Below, one piece after another: positions 25,251 through 34,347 of a DNA stretch of 64,000 bases (position 1 is its first letter; every line of letters begins with the position of its first letter). Made by a program: the position numbers and the translations under genes. The stretch is from Pectinatus haikarae (GTDB taxonomy: Bacteria > Bacillota > Negativicutes > Selenomonadales > Selenomonadaceae): the NCBI RefSeq assembly GCF_015732185.1, contig NZ_WIQM01000001.1, positions 100,105 through 164,104 on the forward strand. The letters run 5' to 3'. The notes below the pieces were generated by a model that saw only the letters and a program-made list of their open reading frames with translations, was not told where the DNA came from and ran no database searches.

Positions 25251-26528
25251 ATGAAATTTATAGATAGAACAAAAATAACTGTCAAGGCTGGTGACGGCGG
25301 AAATGGCAAATCGGCTTTTCGCCGGGAAAAATTTGTGCCTAAAGGCGGACCCAGTGGTGGTGACGGCGGAAAAGGCGCCGATATAATATTCATTGTCGAT
25401 AATAACATGAATACATTGCTGGATTTTCGTTATAATCGTAAATTTTTAGGGAAAAATGGCGGTAACGGAGATATAAAGAATCAATTTGGCAGAAATGCGC
25501 CTGATTTAATGATAAAGGTTCCTGCAGGCACAATCATTAAAGATGAAGACACCGGTAATATTTTAGCTGATCTGACGGACGCAGATGAAAGTGTTGTCAT
25601 CTGCAAGGGCGGACGAGGCGGCCGAGGTAATGCACGTTTTTCCAATAGTGCTAATCGCGCTCCTACTTTTGCCGAACTTGGTGAACCTGGTGCTTATAAA
25701 AAGTTGATTTTGGAATTGAAAGTGCTGGCTGATGTGGGACTTATAGGGTATCCCAGTGTTGGCAAATCCAGTCTTATAGCGTCTGTGTCAGCAGCACGTC
25801 CCGACATAGCCGAATATCATTTTACCACTTTATCCCCTATTCTTGGCGTGGTCAGTGTGGGACCTGAACAGAATTTCGTTATGGCCGATATTCCAGGACT
25901 CATTGAAGGTGCAGCAGACGGGATCGGGCTCGGACATGATTTTCTGCGGCATATTGAACGGACAAAGATTCTTATACATGTTATAGACGCATCCGGCATA
26001 GAGGGAAGAGATCCTGTCGATGACTTTTATAAAATAAACAAGGAATTAGCATTATATGCTGATAAATTGACAAAAAGTCCGCAGGTAATTGCTGCCAATA
26101 AGATAGATCTGCCTGAAGCTGCTGAGAACTTAGTCAGACTAGAAGCGTTGGCTAAAAAAGAAGGACTTCCTTTCTTTAAAATATCAGCAGCAACAAAAGA
26201 AGGGGTAACTGATTTAATGAAGCATGTATATACCATGCTGCTCAATTATACAGCACCTCCTGAAATTGAAGAAAAGATCAAGATATACGATGCTGAAAAA
26301 GATAATGATGAAATTAAAATATCCAGAGACATGACAGGAGATTTTGTTGTTTCGGGGAAGGCATTAGACAAGCTGGTCGCCATGACTAATTTTGCCAATG
26401 ACGAAGCTTTGCGCCGCTTTCAGTATATTTGGCGGCTCAAGCAGATTGATGGAAAGCTGAAAGACAAAGGTATCAAGGAAGGCGATACTGTGCACATTGG
26501 TGCGATGGAATTTGAATTTAGAGAATGA
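25251..26528 (+). CDS. obgE: GTPase ObgE/CgtA
   Basis: An essential GTPase for 50S ribosome maturation and stress control. The Gly-rich Obg fold fills residues 1-157 (KAGDGGNGKSAFRREKFVPKGGPSGGDGG). The G domain follows: G1 GYPSVGKSSLIASV, G2 FTTLSPILGVV, G3 DIPGLIEGAADGIGLGHDFLRHIER, NKIDLP and the ISAATKEG motif. The C-terminal OCT domain (about 345-425) ends in IGAMEFEF. Length and domain order are canonical. It heads the operon obgE-yhbY-proB-proA. Confidence 0.98.
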   Translation: MKFIDRTKITVKAGDGGNGKSAFRREKFVPKGGPSGGDGGKGADIIFIVDNNMNTLLDFRYNRKFLGKNGGNGDIKNQFGRNAPDLMIKVPAGTIIKDEDTGNILADLTDADESVVICKGGRGGRGNARFSNSANRAPTFAELGEPGAYKKLILELKVLADVGLIGYPSVGKSSLIASVSAARPDIAEYHFTTLSPILGVVSVGPEQNFVMADIPGLIEGAADGIGLGHDFLRHIERTKILIHVIDASGIEGRDPVDDFYKINKELALYADKLTKSPQVIAANKIDLPEAAENLVRLEALAKKEGLPFFKISAATKEGVTDLMKHVYTMLLNYTAPPEIEEKIKIYDAEKDNDEIKISRDMTGDFVVSGKALDKLVAMTNFANDEALRRFQYIWRLKQIDGKLKDKGIKEGDTVHIGAMEFEFRE

Positions 26529-26546
26529 AAATCTGGAGGATGAAAT

Positions 26547-26852
26547 TTGATTCGAAATACATTAACAGGCAAACAAAAACGATTTTTACGTTCAGCAGGA
26601 ACAGCGCTTGAACCTATTGTTCAAATAGGCAAGGAAGCAGTGACGCCGTCATTGGTTAAAAGTGCCGATGATGCAATAACGAAAAGAGAACTTATTAAGG
26701 TCAGGGTATTGCAAAATTGCATGCAGTCTCCCGAAGAGGCAATAACTCTTTTGGCAGAAAGAACAGATTGTGATCTGGTTCAGCTGATAGGTCGCAACGG
26801 ATTATTATTCCGCAAGAATTTTAAAAAACCTAAAATAGAATTGCCTAAATAA
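26547..26852 (+). CDS. yhbY: CRM-domain RNA-binding protein YhbY
   Basis: A 101-residue single CRM-domain protein that binds pre-50S particles. The pattern LTGKQKRFLRSAGTALEPIVQIGKEAVTPSLV and the later RNGLLFRKN are typical; the GxxG-type loop is IGRNG. The start is a TTG preceded by CTGGAGG at 26532-26538, without competing ATG. It lies between obgE and proB, the order often seen in Firmicutes. Confidence 0.93.
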   Translation: MIRNTLTGKQKRFLRSAGTALEPIVQIGKEAVTPSLVKSADDAITKRELIKVRVLQNCMQSPEEAITLLAERTDCDLVQLIGRNGLLFRKNFKKPKIELPK

Positions 26853-26872
26853 TACAGACGAGGGTAAATTCA

Positions 26873-28000
26873 ATGAAGGACAGAGATGAAATAAAAGAGG
26901 CCGGACGCATTGTTGTTAAAGTCGGTACAAGCACGTTGAATCATGCGGGAGGACGTTTAAATATCCACCGTATCGAGTGCCTGGTACGGCAATTGTCAGA
27001 TCTTTCTAATCAAAACAGGGAAATAGTACTTGTAACGTCAGGAGCTGTGGGAGCCGGCCTCAGCCGTATGAAAATGGGAGAAAAACCCGACAGTATCCCG
27101 GAAAAGCAGGCCTTGGCTGCCATCGGTCAGGGAATTCTTATGCATATCTATGAAAAATTGTTTGGTGAATATGGGCAGACTGTAGCTCAGGTGCTTTTGA
27201 CAAAGGAGAATTCAGTTCGCTACTCACAGTATATAAATTCACGCAATGCACTTTTGGCACTGCTGCAGATGCAGGTTATTCCGATAATTAACGAAAATGA
27301 TGTCGTGGCGGTGGATGAGCTTAAAATTGGCGATAATGATACTTTATCTGCCACAGTTGCCAGCTTGGTGGATGCTGATGTATTGGTGCTCCTGACGGAT
27401 ACAGACGGACTTTATACCGATAATCCGCAGGTATGCCCGGATGCAAAACTTATAGACGAAATTTCTGAGATAACTCCGGAAATAGAGAATGCCGCCGGTG
27501 GTGCAGGCACAAAATTAGGCACAGGGGGCATGTTCACAAAGGTTCAGGCAGCGAAAATAGCTGTTAATTCCGGAGTGACTATGGTCATTGCCAATGGCAG
27601 CAGGAAAAATGTATTGACGGATATTTTTGCCGGAGAAAATATAGGAACTATTTTTCCTACGCATGAAACACATTTGAAGCAAAGAAAAAGCTGGCTGGCT
27701 TTTGGTAAAAGAATTGCAGGCAGCATAGTGGTTGACCGTGGCTGTGAGGAAGCTCTTATAAAACACGGTTCGAGTATACTGGCTGCAGGTATAACTGATT
27801 TTGAGGGGCTTTTTATTGAAGGAAGCACGGTCAGGGTTCTGTCAGCTGATGCACGTGAGATAGCTCGTGGCATTATAAATTATGATACGAAATCGCTGAG
27901 AAAAATAATAGGTCATAATACCAAAGATTTTGCATCACTCTTGAATGGAAAAGTGTATGATGAGGTAATACATCGCGATAATATGGTCCTTATGGTTTAA
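26873..28000 (+). CDS. proB: Glutamate 5-kinase
   Basis: Makes gamma-glutamyl phosphate, the first step of proline synthesis. The amino-acid kinase domain spans about residues 10-260: VVKVGTSTLNH, VTSGAVGAGL, NENDVVAVDELKIGDNDTLSA, LLTDTDGLYTDNP and GTGGMFTKVQAA. A C-terminal PUA domain (about 280-360; GSIVVDRGCEEALIKHGSSILAAGI) completes the long form, which is usually feedback-inhibited by proline. proA follows 39 bases later. Confidence 0.97.
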   Translation: MKDRDEIKEAGRIVVKVGTSTLNHAGGRLNIHRIECLVRQLSDLSNQNREIVLVTSGAVGAGLSRMKMGEKPDSIPEKQALAAIGQGILMHIYEKLFGEYGQTVAQVLLTKENSVRYSQYINSRNALLALLQMQVIPIINENDVVAVDELKIGDNDTLSATVASLVDADVLVLLTDTDGLYTDNPQVCPDAKLIDEISEITPEIENAAGGAGTKLGTGGMFTKVQAAKIAVNSGVTMVIANGSRKNVLTDIFAGENIGTIFPTHETHLKQRKSWLAFGKRIAGSIVVDRGCEEALIKHGSSILAAGITDFEGLFIEGSTVRVLSADAREIARGIINYDTKSLRKIIGHNTKDFASLLNGKVYDEVIHRDNMVLMV

Positions 28001-28039
28001 GTAAAGCTTTCTCATAGCCTTTAAGAAAGGGGTTTCTTT

Positions 28040-29293
28040 GTGGAAAATACATTATTACTGAATGAACAGGCTGGAGCAGCTCAGGCTGCAGCAAATGAGC
28101 TGGCAGGATTATCTACCTTGGAAAAAAATAAAGCATTGTCTGATATGGCGGATACTTTAGAACATCGTCAAAGGCTCATTTTAGCTGAAAATCAGATTGA
28201 TTTGACCAACAGCCGCAATAAGAACCTTAGTGCGGCTATGCTTGATAGATTGATGCTTAATGAAGAACGCATACATCAAATTGCAGATGGACTCAGGAAA
28301 ATAGCCGCTCTGCCAGATCCTGTGGGCAGTGGACTGATGGAAGTGAAACGACCAAATGGGCTTGATATAAGGGCTGTGCGAGTACCATTAGGTGTTGTCG
28401 GTATAATCTATGAAGCTCGTCCCAATGTCACAGCTGATGTTGTCGGTTTGTGCATAAAATCAGGAAATGCAGTTCTTTTACGCGGTGGTTCAGAAGCGGT
28501 GAATACTAATAAGATAATAAGTTCAATGCTGGCTGTGGCGGCGTACAGTGCCGGAGTGCCAGAAGGATCAATTCAATTTATTGATCCAACAGACCGCAGT
28601 CTGGTTACCGAAATGCTTCATCTGCGCAAGTATATAGACGTTATTATTCCGCGTGGAGGCAGCAATTTGATAAAATATGTTGTTGATAACAGTACTGTTC
28701 CGGTTATAGAAACGGGAGCGGGTATTTGTCATGCTTTTATTGATAAAAGCGCTGATAAGGATATGGCTGCCAATATAGTAATAAATGCAAAAACATCAAG
28801 GCCTGCTGTCTGCAATACGATAGAGACTCTTTTGGTACACCGGGATATAGCCAAGGACTTTCTTCCGCTAATAGCTGATAAACTTTCTAAATACAATGTG
28901 GAAATGCGCGGCTGCGAACGTACCAGAGCTTTTTGCCCCGATATGGCACCTGCTGGAGAAGAAGACTGGGCAACTGAATATCATGATCTTATTCTCTCTA
29001 TAAAGTTAGTTGATGATATAAATGCGGCTGTCAGCCATATTAACACATATGGAACGAAACATTCGGAAGTGATCGTGACAAACGACTATGCCAGTGCTCA
29101 GTTCTTTCAAAATAAAATAGATGCGGCTGCTGTATATGTGAATGCATCTACACGCTTTACGGACGGTTTTGAGTTTGGCTTTGGCGCTGAAATAGGTATC
29201 AGCACACAAAAACTTCATGCAAGAGGACCGATGGGCTTGAATGCGTTGACTACTATGAAATATTTGATCAATGGAAGCGGACAGATACGTTGA
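28040..29293 (+). CDS. proA: Glutamate-5-semialdehyde dehydrogenase
   Basis: Reduces gamma-glutamyl phosphate to the semialdehyde (second proline step, NADPH). Family motifs: PLGVVGIIYEARPNVTADVVGLCIKSGNAVLLRGG, VIPRGGSNLIKYV and the catalytic Cys in SRPAVCNTIETLLVH; the C-terminus carries TDGFEFGFGAEIGISTQKLHARGPMGL. The start is a GTG at 28040 with GAAAGGGG upstream. Its stop TGA overlaps the ATG of a small membrane protein by one base. Confidence 0.97.
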   Translation: MENTLLLNEQAGAAQAAANELAGLSTLEKNKALSDMADTLEHRQRLILAENQIDLTNSRNKNLSAAMLDRLMLNEERIHQIADGLRKIAALPDPVGSGLMEVKRPNGLDIRAVRVPLGVVGIIYEARPNVTADVVGLCIKSGNAVLLRGGSEAVNTNKIISSMLAVAAYSAGVPEGSIQFIDPTDRSLVTEMLHLRKYIDVIIPRGGSNLIKYVVDNSTVPVIETGAGICHAFIDKSADKDMAANIVINAKTSRPAVCNTIETLLVHRDIAKDFLPLIADKLSKYNVEMRGCERTRAFCPDMAPAGEEDWATEYHDLILSIKLVDDINAAVSHINTYGTKHSEVIVTNDYASAQFFQNKIDAAAVYVNASTRFTDGFEFGFGAEIGISTQKLHARGPMGLNALTTMKYLINGSGQIR

Positions 29294-29454
29294 TGCATCG
29301 ATTTAGAGGATATCTGAGAACATTAAAGCAGTATTTGCACACTGCAAAAGGCAGGCATGATTTTCTTGATTATTTAAGAGCGCTGTTTATTATGCTTATG
29401 ATCATGCTTGTTATGTATTTATTAATAAAATATTTATCAGGAGAGTACCAATGA
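29293..29454 (+). CDS. Small single-span membrane protein between proA and nadD
   Basis: A 53-residue frame beginning ATG-CAT-CGA at 29293 and ending TGA at 29452-29454. The N-terminal half is basic and amphipathic (HRFRGYLRTLKQYLHTAKGRHD). The C-terminal half is one strongly hydrophobic helix (ALFIMLMIMLVMYLLIKYLSG), giving a positive-inside, N-in topology. Its ATG shares a base with the proA stop and its TGA shares bases with the nadD ATG, a tight double overlap typical of genuine coupled genes. I do not recognise the family; coding status is inferred from the overlaps and composition. Confidence 0.6.
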   Translation: MHRFRGYLRTLKQYLHTAKGRHDFLDYLRALFIMLMIMLVMYLLIKYLSGEYQ

Positions 29455-30056
29455 GAAAGATTGGGATAATGGGCGGAACTTTTGATCCTATCCATTACGG
29501 TCATCTGATGACAGCTGAGGCAGTGCGTGATGAATATAAAATGGAACAGGTTATTTTCATTCCGGCTGCGAATCCGCCGCATAAATCTGGGCTGACAATC
29601 ACGCCTGCTATTCACCGTTTCAATATGACACTGTTGGCTACATGTTCAAATCCATGTTTTCAGGTATCTAATATTGAAATGCGCCGTACAGGTCCTTCTT
29701 ACACGATAGATACTGTATACGAACTCATAAGGGCTTACGGAAAAGATACAGAAATCTATTTTATAACCGGGGCTGATGCTGTTCAGGAACTTCCGACATG
29801 GGATAGAATAGAAGAGCTTTTGAGTATCTGTCAGTTCATTGCGGCGACGCGCCAGGGATGTATACCTGATGTCAATGCTATAAAAAAACATTTTGGAGTG
29901 TTGGGAGAAAAGCGTATTCATCGCCTGGCTACACCGGAGCTAGAAATATCTTCAACAGATATACGAAATCGTTTGAAAAAGGGTTATTCTATAAAATACA
30001 TATTACCGGAAGCCGTCGAACAATATATACGCAAGGAGCATTTGTATCTTACTTAG
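29451..30056 (+). CDS. nadD: Nicotinate-nucleotide adenylyltransferase
   Basis: Adenylates nicotinate mononucleotide in NAD synthesis. The nucleotidyltransferase motif GIMGGTFDPIHYGHL is at the N-terminus, and ISSTDIRNRLKKG at the C-terminus is the second ATP-binding motif. GADAVQELPTWDRIEELL and IPAANPPHKSG are family-specific. The RBS CAGGAGAG lies within the end of the preceding small gene. In many Firmicutes yqeK and rsfS follow nadD; here the next gene is instead rodZ-like, with its own promoter. Confidence 0.96.
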   Translation: MRKIGIMGGTFDPIHYGHLMTAEAVRDEYKMEQVIFIPAANPPHKSGLTITPAIHRFNMTLLATCSNPCFQVSNIEMRRTGPSYTIDTVYELIRAYGKDTEIYFITGADAVQELPTWDRIEELLSICQFIAATRQGCIPDVNAIKKHFGVLGEKRIHRLATPELEISSTDIRNRLKKGYSIKYILPEAVEQYIRKEHLYLT

Positions 30057-30106
30057 AAGGATCTGCTGTTCAATAAATAGAAATTGATAGGCAAATAGCA
30101 GAGTAT

Positions 30107-30135
30107 TTGTCAAATAAACTTATATACGTTATAAT
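30107..30135 (+). promoter_or_regulatory. Promoter for the rodZ-like gene
   Basis: TTGTCA (30107-30112), a 17-base spacer and a perfect TATAAT (30130-30135) precede the RBS GAAGGGAG and the ATG at 30173. Confidence 0.8.
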
Positions 30136-30172
30136 GTAAGGCAAAGTCCTTTGACGAAGGGAGAAAAATGCT

Positions 30173-31000
30173 ATGATCGGCGATATTTTCCGACAGGAAC
30201 GGGAAAAACGGCAGATTACTTTAAAGGATGTCGAGAATGAGACAAATATCCGTATTTTATATTTGGAAGCCATAGAAAAAGGTGACTATAAGGTAATACG
30301 CGGTGAGGTATATCTTAAGGGTTTTATTAAGACATATGCAAAATTTTTAGATATTGATTATAATGAGATTTTAAAAAAGTATTATGAAGAAAATGGAATC
30401 GCTGCACCAGAAGACGATAGTTATCTAAGGCAGCATAATCCACAGACTGCTGATGAATCCGCCGCATCTGATCAGCAGCATTCTTCCCTGACTAAGGTTG
30501 ATAAATCCGAGTCTGGCTTTCGGCAGCGTGTGGAAGAACGTCGGAAAAAAAGAAGTTCTGCCAATATTGTGTTTGGTTTAATAATAGCTATAGTAGTGAT
30601 TGGCTGCGCAGCTTATTTTGTCATGCCCCTTTTGACGTCGTCAGGAGCATCAGTGGGGCCTGTTGTGCCTGCGGCCGATACAAAGGCTGTCCAGCCGGCA
30701 GCAGAGCCTGTGGAGAAAACACCGGTACCTGTTGAATATGATGGCGTTCATATGGAAGCTGTTTTTAATAATAAATGCTGGGTGGAAGTAAAAGTAGATG
30801 GAAAAACAGTTCTTGAAAAAACTGTTGATCAGGGCAGCACTTTTAAATGGGACGGAAAACAGGAAATTCAAGTGATTTTGGGTAATGCGGGAGCGGTAAA
30901 AATTATGATCAACGGTAAGGATGCTGGCAGTTTAGGCGCTGACGGTGCAGTGGTTACCAAAAAGTTTACCAAGGATAAAATAGAAGATGTAAAAAAATAA
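30173..31000 (+). CDS. RodZ-like helix-turn-helix membrane protein
   Basis: A 275-residue protein with the RodZ plan. Residues 1-75 hold a cytoplasmic helix-turn-helix (IFRQEREKRQITLKDVENETNIRILYLEAIEKGDY, then YLKGFIKTYAKFLDID). A charged, basic linker (about 95-130) leads to one transmembrane helix (IVFGLIIAIVVIGCAAYFVM). The extracytoplasmic tail ends in a DUF4115 beta domain (about 185-275; KCWVEVKVDGKTVLEKTVDQGSTFKW). RodZ links MreB filaments to the cell-wall elongation machine. It starts from its own promoter and is followed by nrdR 13 bases downstream. Confidence 0.85.
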   Translation: MIGDIFRQEREKRQITLKDVENETNIRILYLEAIEKGDYKVIRGEVYLKGFIKTYAKFLDIDYNEILKKYYEENGIAAPEDDSYLRQHNPQTADESAASDQQHSSLTKVDKSESGFRQRVEERRKKRSSANIVFGLIIAIVVIGCAAYFVMPLLTSSGASVGPVVPAADTKAVQPAAEPVEKTPVPVEYDGVHMEAVFNNKCWVEVKVDGKTVLEKTVDQGSTFKWDGKQEIQVILGNAGAVKIMINGKDAGSLGADGAVVTKKFTKDKIEDVKK

Positions 31001-31013
31001 AGCAGGTGCATAG

Positions 31014-31481
31014 ATGAAATGTCCATTTTGCGGCACAGTTGACAGCCGCGTCATTGATTCACGGTCTGCAGATGACGGAAATTCAACAAGACGCCGCAGA
31101 GAATGCTCTGCCTGTGGCAAACGGTTTACGACTTATGAAACAGTAGAAACAATACCGCTTATAGTCATAAAAAATGATGGACGTCGTGCTGTTTTTGATC
31201 GCAATAAACTTTTGAACGGTATTATTCGCTCATGTTATAAGCGGGACATTCCTATCGAGGATATCATTCATTTTGCAGACGATATCGAAAAGGATTTGCA
31301 TAATATGATGGCATCTGAAATTCCCAGCAAAAAAATCGGTGAACTTATTATGGAGAGATTAAAACATTTTGATGAAGTAGCTTATATACGTTTTGCTTCT
31401 GTTTACCGCAAATTCACAGATATTGATAATTTTGCTCAGGAACTGGCAGAATTGAGATCAACGAAAGAGAATAAAAAATAA
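31014..31481 (+). CDS. nrdR: Ribonucleotide reductase repressor NrdR
   Basis: A 155-residue repressor that senses ATP/dATP. The N-terminal zinc ribbon is [15 protein letters not shown] ... [12 protein letters not shown], and the ATP-cone (about residues 49-139) begins [20 protein letters not shown]. It binds paired NrdR boxes upstream of nrd operons; none of those operons is in this window. Length and motifs are canonical. Confidence 0.97.
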   Translation: MKCPFCGTVDSRVIDSRSADDGNSTRRRRECSACGKRFTTYETVETIPLIVIKNDGRRAVFDRNKLLNGIIRSCYKRDIPIEDIIHFADDIEKDLHNMMASEIPSKKIGELIMERLKHFDEVAYIRFASVYRKFTDIDNFAQELAELRSTKENKK

Positions 31482-31484
31482 AAA

Positions 31485-31565
31485 GACTGTTGCCAAAACT
31501 GCTTTTGGTTGCCATAATAAATATTATGCTGCCAGTATTGTGGTTTTGCCAACGGCTTTTTTTTT
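31485..31565 (+). terminator. Terminator after nrdR
   Basis: GACTGTTGCCAAAAC (31485-31499) pairs imperfectly with GTTTTGCCAACGGCT (31543-31557), and a run of nine or so T follows. An inner weaker repeat may extend the structure. Confidence 0.65.
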
Positions 31566-31615
31566 ACAGCTGTTGATCTGATGAAGCATTGCACTAACTT
31601 TTGGAGGTACAAATT

Positions 31616-33337
31616 TTGTCATGGAAAATTAAAAATCATTTACAGGAAATTTTGGCTGCCGAAGAAGGATATAGTTTATATCCTGCCGGTATCCGTACAC
31701 GTTTTGCACTTTGCTATCCCAACCACTATAATGTCGGTATGTCCAATCTTGGGCTGCATATAATTTATCATCAAATAAATTCTCGTACCGACAGCGCGGC
31801 CGAACGTTTTTTTCTTCCGGACGGCAATCTGCAAAAGCAATACGAACAAAGCAATACTCCACTCTTGAGTCTTGAGTCGCAAAATCCTCTTTATGAATTT
31901 GCCATTATAGGTTTTGCCGTGTCTTTTGAGTTGGATTATTTTAATATATTGTCCATGCTGTCACGCGGCAAAGTAAAATTGCTGGCCTCAGAACGCGGTG
32001 AAAATGATCCCTTGGTAATCGCCGGAGGACCATGTGCTACGTTTAATCCCGAACCGTTGTATCTTTTCATTGATGCTTTTATTATCGGTGAGGGCGAAGA
32101 AACAATAAATCATTTTCTTGATGTATATCTCAGCACACGCAGGAAAGGGGAGTCACGCCAGAAAGCATTGCTTTGTCTGGCTAATATTCCTGGTGTATAT
32201 GTTCCTGCCTTTTACAAACATGACTATGATGAAAGCGGCGTGCTGCGGTACATTTATCCGGATAAAAATGTACCGGCAAATATATTACGGCAGTGGGTAA
32301 AAAATATAGATGATTATCCGGCACATACAGTAATCAAAAGCAATAACACAGAATTTAATTTTTACTTGATTGAAACAGCTCGCGGCTGCGGACGCCATTG
32401 CCGTTTCTGTATGGCAGGCTATTGTTTTCGTGTCCCGCGCAACAGAAGTATAGAATCCATCATGCAGATGATAAGCAATGTTCCGGCAAAGGAAAAAATA
32501 GGATTGATGGGAGCGGCTGTATCCGATCATCCGCAAATCGATGAGATATGCCGCTTCATAAATGAGCGTAACCATCCGATGTCTGTGGCTTCGTTTCGGG
32601 CAGACTCTGTCACGCAGCTGCTGGTTGATTCTTTGGCTGCAAGCGGGCAAAAAACGCTTACACTTGCCCCGGAAGCGGGCAGTGTAAAACTGCGCCGCAT
32701 TATCAATAAAGGAATTGAAGATGCTCACCTGTATAAATCAATAGATATGGGAATAAAGGCAGGTATTCAGAATTTCCGCCTTTATATTATGGTCGGTCTG
32801 CCGGAAGAAACTGATGAAGATATAGAAGCCATAATAAAAATGGCGTTTGATCTGCGCGGGTATATGGATAAGAACAAGGCCCGCGGTAAGTTGACATTGA
32901 GCGTAAACCCATTTGTTCCTAAACCGTTTACGCCATTTCAATGGATGGCTATGGCCGATATGCAAAAAGTTTCCGCGGTAATGAAATATATAAGGGCTTC
33001 TTTAAAGAAAGAAAAGAATATTGAAGTCTTGACCGAATCACCTAAAGCGGCATATTTACAGGGGATATTGGCGCGCGGAGACAGAAAGCTGTCGCAGATT
33101 CTTTATGAGGCGCACATGCTGGGAGGCAGTAAGGCCTTTCGGCGAGTTATGAAAACCCATAAAATCAGCGACTCCTTTTATCTTTACCGTGAAAGAAATA
33201 TTGATGAACTTTTACCATGGAACATACTGGAGATGGGGGTAAAAAATGATTATTTTATCCACGAACTGGAAATGGCAAAAAAACAAAAATTTACTGTAAA
33301 GTGCTTTGACGGCTGCAAGCGATGCGGCGTTTGTTAA
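31616..33337 (+). CDS. B12-binding-type radical SAM protein (TIGR03960-like)
   Basis: About 573 residues. A Rossmann-like N-terminal domain (to about 190; CYPNHYNVGMSNLGLHIIY, VIAGGPCATFNPEPL, IGEGEETI) resembles cobalamin-binding radical SAM proteins. It is followed by a radical SAM barrel with ARGCGRHCRFCMAGYCFRVPRNRS (CxxxCxxC), and a Cys-rich end (CFDGCKRCGVC). This build matches the TIGR03960 group, commonly encoded near ribosome or RNA genes; its reaction is unknown to me. The frame opens at 31601 with another TTG lying over the ribosome site GGAGG (31603-31607). The TTG at 31616, correctly spaced from it, is the better start. Confidence 0.8.
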   Translation: MSWKIKNHLQEILAAEEGYSLYPAGIRTRFALCYPNHYNVGMSNLGLHIIYHQINSRTDSAAERFFLPDGNLQKQYEQSNTPLLSLESQNPLYEFAIIGFAVSFELDYFNILSMLSRGKVKLLASERGENDPLVIAGGPCATFNPEPLYLFIDAFIIGEGEETINHFLDVYLSTRRKGESRQKALLCLANIPGVYVPAFYKHDYDESGVLRYIYPDKNVPANILRQWVKNIDDYPAHTVIKSNNTEFNFYLIETARGCGRHCRFCMAGYCFRVPRNRSIESIMQMISNVPAKEKIGLMGAAVSDHPQIDEICRFINERNHPMSVASFRADSVTQLLVDSLAASGQKTLTLAPEAGSVKLRRIINKGIEDAHLYKSIDMGIKAGIQNFRLYIMVGLPEETDEDIEAIIKMAFDLRGYMDKNKARGKLTLSVNPFVPKPFTPFQWMAMADMQKVSAVMKYIRASLKKEKNIEVLTESPKAAYLQGILARGDRKLSQILYEAHMLGGSKAFRRVMKTHKISDSFYLYRERNIDELLPWNILEMGVKNDYFIHELEMAKKQKFTVKCFDGCKRCGVC

Positions 33338-33350
33338 AGGAGATAATACA

Positions 33351-34169
33351 ATGAAGACAGTTCGACCGTTTTATAAATTATCTGTTTTGAGTAGGTATGA
33401 AAATAAAATTATTCATGGCATATCACAAAGAGGCGGCGGTGTCAGTGAAGGCTGTTATCAATCTTTAAATTTGGGTCTGCATGTGGGTGATGAAACGGCT
33501 AGAGTAATCGAGAACAGAAAAAGATTTTGCGGGGAACTCGGTATTAAGTTATCGCGTACAGTTTGCTGCGAGCAAGTGCACGGCACAAATGTCCGCATTG
33601 TCGATGAAAAAGATATGGGGCGCGGGACGCTCACTCTTGAGGATATTATAGAGAATACCGATGGTTTGATCACAAATAAAAAAAATATAGCCCTCATGCT
33701 CTTTTTTGCTGATTGCACACCGGTGTTTATATATGATCCCAGGAATGATGCCATCGGATTATCTCATGCAGGCTGGCGGGGAACGCTGGGCAATATAGCC
33801 GCAAAAACATTGCGTGCAATGCATGACGCATACGGTACGAAACCGAGTGATTGTATTGCGGCGATCGGACCTTGCATCGGCGGCTGCTGTTATGAAATAG
33901 GTGATGAAGTAGCCGAAAAATTCAATGATATTTTCACATCTATGCATTTACCATCAACTGCTTTTTCACGCATACTTTTTCGTGATGAAGGTAAATATCA
34001 TCTTTCTCTTTATGAGGCGAACAGTGCGCTGCTTGTGCAGGAAGGGATTAGTTCTGAAAATATTTCATCTGAACATTGCTGCACCAGCTGCAATGTTGAT
34101 GAATTTTACTCATATAGGGCAGAAAAAGGAAAAACGGGAAGGCATGCCGCTGTCATTTGTCTGAAATAA
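33351..34169 (+). CDS. pgeF: Purine nucleoside phosphorylase / laccase-domain protein YfiH
   Basis: A 272-residue multicopper-polyphenol-oxidase-like (YfiH/DUF152) protein. Members act on adenosine, inosine and related nucleosides, and E. coli PgeF corrects peptidoglycan editing errors. The metal-binding set is visible: CCEQVHGTNV, FFADCTPVFIYDP, LSHAGWRGTLGNIAAKTL and AIGPCIGGCCYEIGDEVAEKF. ATG 33351 with AGGAGATAAT upstream is preferred over the extended frame from 33306, which lies in the tail of the radical SAM gene. Confidence 0.9.
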   Translation: MKTVRPFYKLSVLSRYENKIIHGISQRGGGVSEGCYQSLNLGLHVGDETARVIENRKRFCGELGIKLSRTVCCEQVHGTNVRIVDEKDMGRGTLTLEDIIENTDGLITNKKNIALMLFFADCTPVFIYDPRNDAIGLSHAGWRGTLGNIAAKTLRAMHDAYGTKPSDCIAAIGPCIGGCCYEIGDEVAEKFNDIFTSMHLPSTAFSRILFRDEGKYHLSLYEANSALLVQEGISSENISSEHCCTSCNVDEFYSYRAEKGKTGRHAAVICLK

Positions 34170-34347
34170 CCGGTGCAGTATCTGTAAAAAAATTTAGCGG
34201 CAGCAGGAAATTACTGTTTTTAAGAGGAATTTATTTTAGTTGGCATTTAGTGGCAGATATGTTATTTATCTGTGAATATATATGCATTTTATATATTAAT
34301 ATTTGTACGAAATGAAGGTACTATATATCTTCAGAGGAGATATAATA

